Source of the DNA: Fibrobacter sp.
Lineage (GTDB): Bacteria; Fibrobacterota; Fibrobacteria; Fibrobacterales; Fibrobacteraceae
DNA length: 55,050 nt
Direction: 5' to 3'
Assembly (NCBI GenBank): GCA_024399035.1
Contig: JAKSID010000017.1
Span: forward strand, 1 to 55,050
Position 1 is the first letter of the stretch. Every line of letters starts with the position of its first letter. Made by a program: the position numbers and the translations under genes. The notes beneath the pieces were generated by a model. The model saw nothing but the letters and a program-made list of their open reading frames with translations. It did not search any database and was not told the DNA's origin. Below are positions 25,426-32,746 of this stretch, piece after piece.

Positions 25426-27363
25426 ATGGTAAAAAAAATTAGCTCCGCCCTGATTTTGGGTATTTCTGCCTTTTCCACGCTGTCCTTTGCAGATGTCTCC
25501 GTTTCTGTAGATGCTTCTGCCGGCATCAAGAAAATTTCGCCATATATTTACGGACGAAATATCGATGTGATTGGCGATGGTGTTGAGTCAGATCCGGAAA
25601 AGGCGGCAGAACTCCTTTCAAAGGAAAAGGATTTCTATAGCAAAATGCTGGAATCCGGAATGCATTTTTTGCGTGCGAATGCCGGTAACAATGCGACCCG
25701 TTACAATTGGCGCAAGAAAATGACGGTTCATCCGGACTGGTACAATAATGTTTATTCTCATGATTGGGACATTACCGCAAAGAAGGTGTTGGAGAATCTA
25801 CCTGGAGTGGATGCCATGTATGCCTTCCAGCTAACAGGTTATGCCGCCAGTTCTACAGAATACAATTTCTCTGATTGGAATTTCTACGTAGAACATGATG
25901 CGTGGGCTACATCCACTTTGGATTTGGCTGGTGGCGGCGAAGTGGCCGATGACGGCAAGACCTTGGTCAAGGCTGGTGACTATAAGCTGTATAATGAAGC
26001 TTGGCCCGCCGATTCTACCGTTGGAATTATCGATCATTGGCGAGACGAACTGAATTATGATATGTCCAGATTCCAGTATTGGAGTATGGACAACGAAATG
26101 GAAATTTGGAATGGCACCCACGGGGATCTGCCCTTGGATATGGACCCGGATTTCTTGGTGGAACGTTATATTGATGTGGCTAAGAAAGCTCGCTCCAAGT
26201 GGAAGGACATTAAGTTGACTGGCCCCGTAGTGGCAAATGAATGGCAGTGGTGTACTACTGGAGCCTCTGAAGGAAAATCCGGCTTAGGCAAGGGCGAAGA
26301 CCGCAATTACTGCTGGTTGGAATACTTTATTAAGCGCATTGCCGAAGAGCAGAAAAAGTCTGGCGTTCGCTTGCTAGATGTGTTTGACATGCACTGGTAT
26401 CCTACGGAAAAAACTTATGCTGAACGTGTGAATTGGCATCGAGTATTCTTCGATACCACCTATAACTATTCCGGTACCAACGGCATGAAACTGGTAACGG
26501 GAAAGTGGGATAATAATCAAACCAAGGAATACGTTTTTAAACGCGTTAACGATTGGCTGAATCAATACTTCGGCGAAGGTCATGGCATTACTCTGGGCAT
26601 TACCGAGACATCTATTATTGATGAAAAGGATCCTATGACAACGGCGCTGACCTATGCCTCCTGGATAGGAACCTTCATGGACAATGATGTGGAAATTTTC
26701 ACTCCCTGGACATGGGGCGACGGCATGTATGAGACCGTCCATCTATTTAGCCGCTATGGCCATGAAGCCCGTGTCCAATCCACGTCCTCAAATGATTCCC
26801 TGGTTTCTGCCTACAGTTCTGTAACTCCAAAAGTGGATTCCATGACGGTTATTCTTGTGAACCGTTCTGAACTGGCTTCTCAAACAGTGAATCTTTCTAT
26901 GAAGGGTTTTGATGCTATAGATGGTGAAGTTGAGGTCCTTGAACTTTCTGGCTTGACTGGCGAAACTTTTGAGTCGCATGCTGTGAATGCTCTGAAGAAA
27001 AAGTCCGCCACGGTTTCTGCAAATGGTGTCGGCTTGACACTTCCTGCCAAGTCCATCACGGCAGTGCTGCTTAAAAATTCGAATCCGAAGGACAAGCCTA
27101 TTATAGATGGCATTGTCCCGGTAAAGTCGAAAAACGTTGGAAACCTGTTGCGCTACGAAAATGGATCCTGGCTTGTAGAGAATGCGTCGGGCATGGTCCG
27201 TTCTGTACGTGTGTTCAATACTCTTGGCGTTAGAATCCATAGCTATGAGGCTTTGGCTAGGGGTAGCGTGCGTCTTTCTACAGAAGGTTTGGTTTCTGGA
27301 AACTATTTGATTCTGGTTGAGACCGCAAAGGGCCTGTTTGCACAAAAAATTCTTGTTAAATAG
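25426..27363 (+). CDS. Secreted family 44 glycoside hydrolase with a T9SS-type C-terminal domain
   Basis: The 645-residue protein has a signal peptide (MVKKISSALILGISAFSTLSFA) and a GH44 catalytic region. WSMDNEMEIWNGTHGD carries the probable acid/base Glu224, and GITETSI carries the probable nucleophile Glu394. GH44 enzymes are endoglucanases or xyloglucanases, acting outside the cell on plant cell walls. A beta-sandwich follows (about 450-555). The last 75 residues (VRVFNTLGVRIHSYEA to FAQKILVK) match the type A T9SS sorting domain pattern, so surface delivery by T9SS is likely. The ATG at 25426 has GAGG five bases before it. A TATATC element at 25402-25407 is a candidate -10. Confidence 0.9.
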   Translation: MVKKISSALILGISAFSTLSFADVSVSVDASAGIKKISPYIYGRNIDVIGDGVESDPEKAAELLSKEKDFYSKMLESGMHFLRANAGNNATRYNWRKKMTVHPDWYNNVYSHDWDITAKKVLENLPGVDAMYAFQLTGYAASSTEYNFSDWNFYVEHDAWATSTLDLAGGGEVADDGKTLVKAGDYKLYNEAWPADSTVGIIDHWRDELNYDMSRFQYWSMDNEMEIWNGTHGDLPLDMDPDFLVERYIDVAKKARSKWKDIKLTGPVVANEWQWCTTGASEGKSGLGKGEDRNYCWLEYFIKRIAEEQKKSGVRLLDVFDMHWYPTEKTYAERVNWHRVFFDTTYNYSGTNGMKLVTGKWDNNQTKEYVFKRVNDWLNQYFGEGHGITLGITETSIIDEKDPMTTALTYASWIGTFMDNDVEIFTPWTWGDGMYETVHLFSRYGHEARVQSTSSNDSLVSAYSSVTPKVDSMTVILVNRSELASQTVNLSMKGFDAIDGEVEVLELSGLTGETFESHAVNALKKKSATVSANGVGLTLPAKSITAVLLKNSNPKDKPIIDGIVPVKSKNVGNLLRYENGSWLVENASGMVRSVRVFNTLGVRIHSYEALARGSVRLSTEGLVSGNYLILVETAKGLFAQKILVK

Positions 27364-27387
27364 ATGAACCCCTTGTTTTTGCCGATG

Positions 27388-27416
27388 AACGGGTGTGCTT
27401 TGCACCCGTTTCTTTT
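27388..27416 (+). terminator. Intrinsic terminator after the GH44 gene
   Basis: An 8-base stem AACGGGTG/CACCCGTT with a 7-base loop is followed by TCTTTT. Confidence 0.85.
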
Positions 27417-27449
27417 GTACATTTAGAGTAGAAAAAGAGGTATTAGATT

Positions 27450-28166
27450 ATGATGTTCGATCCTTTGTACATGTCTATCTTGCTTGTGACTTTGGCTTTG
27501 TCCGGAATCGTCTCCTGGATGGTGAAGTCTCGTTTTAACGCTGGCCAGAAGGTGGCTATTTCTAGCGGCCTTACCGGTGCGGATGTGGCAAAGGCAATTC
27601 TTATGGATGCGGGCATTACGGATGTGCAGGTCCTGGTGCATCACGGTTTTCTTTCTGACCATTACAATCCCTTGAATAAGACTTTGAACTTGTCCAAGGA
27701 AGTTTACTATGGTCGTAATGCTAGCGCTGCAGGTGTTGCCGCCCATGAAGTGGGGCACGCCATTCAGCATGCGCAGGGTTATTTCCCCATGTGGCTGCGT
27801 TCTGCCATTGTACCTGCTGCAAACATCGGTTCTAACATTGGCCCCTGGCTGGTTATTGCAGGTATTATCCTGATGGGTGCTGGCCGTTCTCTCGGTTACT
27901 CGCTGGCTATTGTGGGCGTTCTTCTGTTTGCTATTGCCACCTTGTTTACCTTGGTGACTGTGCCTGTGGAGTTTGACGCTTCTGCACGCGCAAAGAAGAC
28001 CTTGGCCCGCTTGGACGTGGTTTCTGCTGGTCGTGAATACAATACGGTAAGCGGTGTGCTCTTTGCTGCTGGCCTTACCTACGTGGCTGCTGCTATCGGT
28101 TCTATTATGCAGTTGCTGTACTGGGCTTATCGCGCAGGGCTGCTAGGCGGTCGAAGCGACGACTAA
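27450..28166 (+). CDS. YugP-type zinc metallopeptidase, membrane protein
   Basis: The 238-residue protein matches the YugP / neutral zinc metallopeptidase family (peptidase family related to PF04298). It has an N-terminal membrane segment (about 5-23), the zinc motif HEVGH at 99-103, a later EFDAS segment (about 174-178), and two or three further membrane segments at about 125-175 and 198-220. The active site faces the side of the HEVGH segment. Its substrate is unknown; family members are thought to process membrane or secreted proteins. It has its own terminator, shared with scpA from the opposite strand. Confidence 0.92.
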   Translation: MMFDPLYMSILLVTLALSGIVSWMVKSRFNAGQKVAISSGLTGADVAKAILMDAGITDVQVLVHHGFLSDHYNPLNKTLNLSKEVYYGRNASAAGVAAHEVGHAIQHAQGYFPMWLRSAIVPAANIGSNIGPWLVIAGIILMGAGRSLGYSLAIVGVLLFAIATLFTLVTVPVEFDASARAKKTLARLDVVSAGREYNTVSGVLFAAGLTYVAAAIGSIMQLLYWAYRAGLLGGRSDD

Positions 28167-28195
28167 ATTGGTTACTCTGCGAAAAATCTGAATTT

Positions 28196-28225
28196 AAAAA
28201 GGCACCGCAACCGCGGTGCTTTTTT
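28196..28225. terminator. Bidirectional terminator between the zinc peptidase and scpA
   Basis: A 7-base-pair stem GCACCGC/GCGGTGC with an AACC loop is flanked by five A on the left and six T on the right, so it can act for both convergent genes. Confidence 0.88.
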
Positions 28226-28228
28226 ACG

Positions 28229-28302
28229 ATCGAAGCTAATCCTTCTTGCCAAAACATGTCATTGCGAGCGCAGCGTGGCAATCGAAGCTAATCCTTCTTG
28301 CC
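28229..28302. repeat. 22-base direct repeat flanking a short REP-like insertion at the scpA stop
   Basis: A 22-base sequence beginning ATCGAAGCTAATCC occurs exactly at 28229-28250 and 28281-28302. The second copy contains the last codons and stop of scpA. Between them is a short unique segment containing an imperfect palindrome with ATTGC and GCAAT ends (28261-28282), similar in style to REP-type elements. Confidence 0.7.
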
Positions 28303-29898
28303 GAAATTTTTAGCGCTTCGTGTCAGGTAGGCGATGTATTCGGCGTCAGTCATTTCGTTGCCTGCGAAGAAGGGACCGTCGTCTTTTTCGGGCTCTGCCG
28401 GCTTTGTAACAACGGGAGCCTCTGTAGCTGCTGTTTCGTCGGTTTCTGCAGTTGCTGTTTCTGCGGGTTCAGCTGCCGCGGGTTCGATGGTCGCAGGCTT
28501 CTCTTCCGGAACGATCGTGGGGGAGGCTACGCTTTCAGAACTGCCGCTCTGGTTGTAGAATTCCTGAGCCTTTCTCATGAACTCTGCAAATTCTTCGTCG
28601 GACATTTGCTGCGGATCCTGGGAGACTTCGCTTGCGCTTACGACTGTAGGCACGAAATCTTCATCGTCATCTGCAGCGACAGCTTCTTCTGCGACGGATT
28701 CTTCTTCTACGACTGCTTCCTCTGCGACGAAATCGTCTGCGAATTCTTGAATTTTTTCAGGTGTTGCGACGGTCTCGTTATCAACTTGTTCTGCAGGTAC
28801 AGCTGTTTCTTCAACTGGAGTTGCTTCTTCTGCAGGCGCGGCTGTTTCAGTAGGAACGGCTGTAGCTTCGGCGGCGTCATCGGCCTTCATCATTTCGGCA
28901 AAGGGATTTTCCTGAACATCGGACATATCCACCTTGCCTTCCAGCATGGCGGTAAGGTCGTCTTCGGAAACATTTCGTCCATTGGTTGCCCACTGCACGG
29001 CTTCGCGCATCACGGCGGCCAAGTCGCCCACAGTCTGTTCCTGGGAACGGGCCATGGCCTGGTTGCGGATAGCTTCCACAAGGCCGCCCTTGACTTCCGG
29101 GTCCTTGGAGAAGAACACGGTCTCGCGGGCCATTTCGTCGGCGAAATCCGGATTGTTCTTTTTGCGGTAAATCCAGATGGGCCCAAACAATTCGCTCTGG
29201 CGGAAAACGATTTCGTCGGTCTTGATCATCTCGAGCATTGCCATAAAGGTAACGGCTGCAACGATGGGATGGGAATCGTTTTCCAGAAGGTCTTCGAAAA
29301 GGGCTCGGCCATTGACGCTCAAGAAGTTGTTGATGGCTTGCTGACGGTCCTGAATGGTCACGTAGTCCAATTCAATATGGTGAACCGTTTCGGAGATCTT
29401 TGTCTTTAAACTTTTTTGGTAGGCGCGGAAAAGTTGCCAGATGTTGGCGTCGGCCAAGGTGTCGTCGTCGGCCTGGGTCTTTTCCAATCGACCACGGGAA
29501 TAGGTACCGAAGTTTTCCCCTTCCATTTCCTGAAGTCCGCTGGCCACCTGCTTGAATCGCTGGTATTCCAGCATTTCTTTCATGAGCTGTTCGCGGTCGG
29601 CGTTGTATTCTTCTTCCAGTTCGGGGTCACGTTCTTCTGCAGGCAGCAGTTCCTGAACCTTAAGAGCCATCAGTCGGCTTGCCATGGCGAGAAAGTCGCC
29701 AGCCTTGGAAAGGTCCATGTTGGCAGATTCGCTATAGACGTTCACCCATTCCAAAAACTGGTCTGAGATCTCTGCAATAGAAATCTGCTCCAGGGGAACT
29801 TCCTTTTTCTGGACAAGGTACACCAACAAATCCATGGGGCCATTAAAGGCTCCAATGCGGACTTCGTATTCCTCTTGTTCCAGATATTCGGTTTCCAT
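28288..29898 (-). CDS. scpA: ScpA, condensin/segregation subunit, with a long acidic tail
   Basis: The 536-residue protein has a normal ScpA body (about 1-245): EVRIGAFNGPMDLLVYLVQK, DFLAMASRLMALK and the C-terminal winged-helix segment MAMLEMIKTDEIVF. ScpA bridges SMC heads in chromosome condensation and segregation. Typical ScpA is 240-260 residues; here a further 290 residues follow, mostly Glu/Ala/Pro/Asp-rich and probably disordered. The tail holds two copies of a short motif, MSDEEFAEFMRKA (432-444) and MTDAEYIAYLTRS (516-528). AGG lies before the start. No scpB or smc gene is in the window. The gene is divergent from the FISUMP gene. Confidence 0.93.
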   Translation of the reverse strand: METEYLEQEEYEVRIGAFNGPMDLLVYLVQKKEVPLEQISIAEISDQFLEWVNVYSESANMDLSKAGDFLAMASRLMALKVQELLPAEERDPELEEEYNADREQLMKEMLEYQRFKQVASGLQEMEGENFGTYSRGRLEKTQADDDTLADANIWQLFRAYQKSLKTKISETVHHIELDYVTIQDRQQAINNFLSVNGRALFEDLLENDSHPIVAAVTFMAMLEMIKTDEIVFRQSELFGPIWIYRKKNNPDFADEMARETVFFSKDPEVKGGLVEAIRNQAMARSQEQTVGDLAAVMREAVQWATNGRNVSEDDLTAMLEGKVDMSDVQENPFAEMMKADDAAEATAVPTETAAPAEEATPVEETAVPAEQVDNETVATPEKIQEFADDFVAEEAVVEEESVAEEAVAADDDEDFVPTVVSASEVSQDPQQMSDEEFAEFMRKAQEFYNQSGSSESVASPTIVPEEKPATIEPAAAEPAETATAETDETAATEAPVVTKPAEPEKDDGPFFAGNEMTDAEYIAYLTRSAKNFGKKD

Positions 29899-29951
29899 TT
29901 ACCTCAAATGTAGAAAATAGTTTATTTTTAAGAAAAAGGGGGTGCCCTGTT

Positions 29952-30524
29952 ATGGTCCTAATTCAGTTTAATCCTTTGAAGTCCATCCGTATATTTTTGA
30001 CAGTAATTTTCGTTACGGTCGTTTTTTCCTTTGCTGGTCAGATGACTGATCCGCGAGACGGGCAGACCTATAGAACCATCAAGATGGGTGGTCAGGTCTG
30101 GATGGCTGAAAATCTTCGTTTTAAGGTGGACAATAGCTATTGCTACGAAGATGATGATTGCTCAACCTATGGCCGCTACTATCGATGGAACGATGCCAAG
30201 AAAATATGCCCCGCAGGTTGGCACTTGCCCGTAAAGGGGGAAATGGATGCCCTGTTGAAAGCGGGCCCTAAGGCGCTTCAGAACGCCGATGGCTTCGCCT
30301 TGTTACAGGCGGGTTCCTTCGGTGGACAAGATGAAATTGTATACACTGCGGATCAGGCATTTCTGTGGAGCGCCACGTCCATTGAAAAATGCGGTGATAA
30401 CGATGACGGCTATATCGATTGTTCTCCAACCTACGTGTTAAGAATTTCCCATTTTGGGGTCTCTGTGGTGGAAGAATACTTTGATGCGGACATTTATTAC
30501 TCAGTACGTTGTGTAAAGGATTAG
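29952..30524 (+). CDS. Secreted protein of the Fibrobacter succinogenes major paralogous domain (FISUMP)
   Basis: The 190-residue protein has a signal peptide (about 1-28, ending FAG) and then the hallmark start of the domain, DPRDGQTYRTIKMGGQVWM, plus the cysteines and a closing YYSVRCVKD. The family is very large in Fibrobacter and its role is unknown, although it is found on secreted proteins. The start at 29952 is supported by a GGGGGTG sequence. The promoter of the following TIGR02147 gene overlaps its stop codon. Confidence 0.9.
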   Translation: MVLIQFNPLKSIRIFLTVIFVTVVFSFAGQMTDPRDGQTYRTIKMGGQVWMAENLRFKVDNSYCYEDDDCSTYGRYYRWNDAKKICPAGWHLPVKGEMDALLKAGPKALQNADGFALLQAGSFGGQDEIVYTADQAFLWSATSIEKCGDNDDGYIDCSPTYVLRISHFGVSVVEEYFDADIYYSVRCVKD

Positions 30525-30579
30525 TATATTTTATATAGGACCTTCTGAAGAAGGGTGTTTTGGTGAAAAGGATTTGGGT

Positions 30580-31428
30580 ATGGCTTCTAGCAAGGTAGTA
30601 GAACGTCTTTTTTCTTACGATGACTATCGTAAGTTTCTTCAGGATTATTTTGAAGAACAAAAAAATCAAAGTACGGCTTTTTCTCACCGTTTCTTTGCTG
30701 CAAAGGCTGGATTTAAAACATCCTCCTATTGCTTGAATGTGATTCGCGGCCGCTTTAAGCTAACACGTAAGTCTGCAGAAAAGATTGCCTCGGCCATAGG
30801 CTTTGGCTCACTTCAAGAGGCGTTTTTCCTGGCGCTTGTAGAATTCAACCAGGCAGAACAAATTAACAAGCGCGACGAAGCTTGGGAACAAATTCTATTG
30901 GTTAAAAGGCAGGCGGAGTTTACCCACCTTACTAACCGCGAACAGACATATTTTTCAAGATGGTATCATCCTATTGTTCGAGAACTGATTTCCAATTCTG
31001 ATTGGAACGATGACTACAAGGCCTTGGCCCGAATGGTGATTCCGCATATTACCGTGAACGAAGCCCGAGATGCCGTTAAGAACTTGCTGGAGCTGGGCTT
31101 GGTCAAGTTTGAAAATGGTCGCTACGTTGAAACCTCCCTAATGGTGGATGCTTCGGACGTGTCGCCCATTGCACTGCGCCAGATTCGTCGTGACTACATC
31201 CAACACGCGCTGCGAGCTGTTGAATGTGTACCTAGGGACGAATACTATTCTGCATTTACCACTCTTGCCATGAGCGAAAAGTCCTTTAAGTATGTGGTTC
31301 AGGTGATGCGCGATGCCCGTAAGAAAATTATGGCGAAAATCGCAAACGACATGGACGTGGAACGTGTTTACGAAATGATGTTTATGACTTTCCCCATGAG
31401 TGAAAAAATTTCGAAGGATGAAAAATGA
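30580..31428 (+). CDS. TIGR02147 / DUF4423 family protein, probable regulator (cassette 2)
   Basis: The 282-residue soluble protein is a paralogue of the one at 2248. It shares the FSYDDYRKFLQDYFEEQK start, a helix-turn-helix-like segment (about 38-70), the FSRWYHPIVREL segment aligned with LSKWWIPVVRV of the first copy, and a C-terminal TFPMSEK. The start at 30580 has AAGGA seven bases upstream; a TTG two codons earlier is less likely. The stop overlaps the next lipoprotein start by ATGA, just as in cassette 1. TATATT at 30525-30530 is the likely -10 element. Confidence 0.86.
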   Translation: MASSKVVERLFSYDDYRKFLQDYFEEQKNQSTAFSHRFFAAKAGFKTSSYCLNVIRGRFKLTRKSAEKIASAIGFGSLQEAFFLALVEFNQAEQINKRDEAWEQILLVKRQAEFTHLTNREQTYFSRWYHPIVRELISNSDWNDDYKALARMVIPHITVNEARDAVKNLLELGLVKFENGRYVETSLMVDASDVSPIALRQIRRDYIQHALRAVECVPRDEYYSAFTTLAMSEKSFKYVVQVMRDARKKIMAKIANDMDVERVYEMMFMTFPMSEKISKDEK

Positions 31429-32615
31429 AAAACGTAATTCAAGTCCTTTTGTTTACTTTGTTTGTAACACTTCTTTTTTGCGCTTGTAGCGAAAAGGAAG
31501 TTGCAGGCGGTATTACCGATATCGATCACTCTATTACGGTTTCGGGTGTGGTGCTTGATTCCGATGGAAAGGCTGTTCCCTCGGCTAGAGTGGTTGCATA
31601 TATTGACAACTCCATTTCTGTAGATGATTCTGTAGAAACCCAATCGGACAAGAACGGAAAATACCAGCTGGTACTTAAAGAACGTACAGAAAAGGATACG
31701 GTTGTTCTTTTTGCTGAACAAGGTACTCGTTGCGGCATAGCAAACCTTGGCGCCGAAGAATATCGAGACGTAAGGATTTCTTCGAGAAAGTCCTTGAAGG
31801 GCTCCATGAACGGATCCAATAGCGGTTATGTCCGTGTTAAGGGCACAACACTCAAGGCAGAAATCGCAGAAGATGGCTCCTTTGCCTTTGATGCGGTTCC
31901 TTCGGGTGAAGAAGTTATCCTTCAGTATGTGCAGGACGACAACGCGGTTGCGACCTATACCGTTTCTATTCCGGATTCCGTTGACGAAGTGGAACTGCCT
32001 GCAATGATTGAAATACTTCTTGAAATGGATGGCTCCGAACGAGTTTTCGATAATGATTCTACCGCCGCCGAGAATGTAACTTACGTAGATGGAATCAATG
32101 GTAAGGCAATATCGCTTGCTCCGGGCCAGTTTATTGAAATTGATTCCATGGGTCTTACCGATGGAGACTTTACTATTTCTCTTTGGACGAAGTGGGAAGG
32201 TACCAACGGTAATCACCAAATTCTAGTATCCCAGCGTAGCTACTGGAGCGATAGCACTTCTAAATTCCAATGGCATTACGAAGCTGTATACGGAAACTTT
32301 ACGGTGATGAAAAGTGCTCCGGTCAAGCCCGATGACATTGTCTTTGGCGATTCCTCCATTGTTCCTGTTGGAGAATGGAGTTTCTTGACGCTGGTTTCGG
32401 AAAACCACAATGTCACTATGTATGTCAATGGAAAACAGGTAGGGGAGACTAGTCTCTTTGAAGCAAACAAGTTGGATGTGTATGTGCCTTTCCGTATTGG
32501 TGGCAATGAAGTTGACGCAGAAACCTGGAATGGCTTGATTGATGAAGTTCGAATAGAAAGCGTGGCCCGAAACCAAAAATGGATCAAGGAAATGTGGCAA
32601 CGTGCAAAAAATTAA
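31425..32615 (+). CDS. Lipoprotein with carboxypeptidase-regulatory-like and LamG-like domains (cassette 2)
   Basis: The 396-residue protein has a lipoprotein signal with Cys21 (LLFCAC). Two beta-sandwich modules follow (about 40-105 and 110-190); the first, VSGVVLDSDGKAVPSARVVAY, is a carboxypeptidase regulatory-like domain. The C-terminal part (about 210-396) looks like a LamG/concanavalin-A-like lectin domain, with ISLWTKWEG and WNGLIDEVRI as the typical end motif. Such domains bind glycans. It is coupled to the regulator gene by a four-base overlap. The lipoprotein of cassette 1 has a different C-terminal module, so the regulator is conserved while the surface part varies. Confidence 0.82.
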   Translation: MKNVIQVLLFTLFVTLLFCACSEKEVAGGITDIDHSITVSGVVLDSDGKAVPSARVVAYIDNSISVDDSVETQSDKNGKYQLVLKERTEKDTVVLFAEQGTRCGIANLGAEEYRDVRISSRKSLKGSMNGSNSGYVRVKGTTLKAEIAEDGSFAFDAVPSGEEVILQYVQDDNAVATYTVSIPDSVDEVELPAMIEILLEMDGSERVFDNDSTAAENVTYVDGINGKAISLAPGQFIEIDSMGLTDGDFTISLWTKWEGTNGNHQILVSQRSYWSDSTSKFQWHYEAVYGNFTVMKSAPVKPDDIVFGDSSIVPVGEWSFLTLVSENHNVTMYVNGKQVGETSLFEANKLDVYVPFRIGGNEVDAETWNGLIDEVRIESVARNQKWIKEMWQRAKN

Positions 32616-32665
32616 CGTTACTAACACATTTCAAACACACTTATACAACATGGAATAATCCAAAC

Positions 32666-32723
32666 CATTGGTGATTTTAAATTGCCAATGTACCTTTGAC
32701 TTCGGAGTGACGCCATTTGGCGT
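32666..32723 (+). promoter_or_regulatory. Dyad and hairpin before the HExxH protein gene
   Basis: CATTGG and CCAATG (32666-32671 and 32685-32690) form a dyad, and ACGCC/GGCGT (32710-32714 and 32719-32723) form a small hairpin 24 bases before the ATG. They may be an operator and a leader structure. No T-run follows. Confidence 0.35.
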
Positions 32724-32746
32724 TCCTTTGAAATGGGATTTGGATT

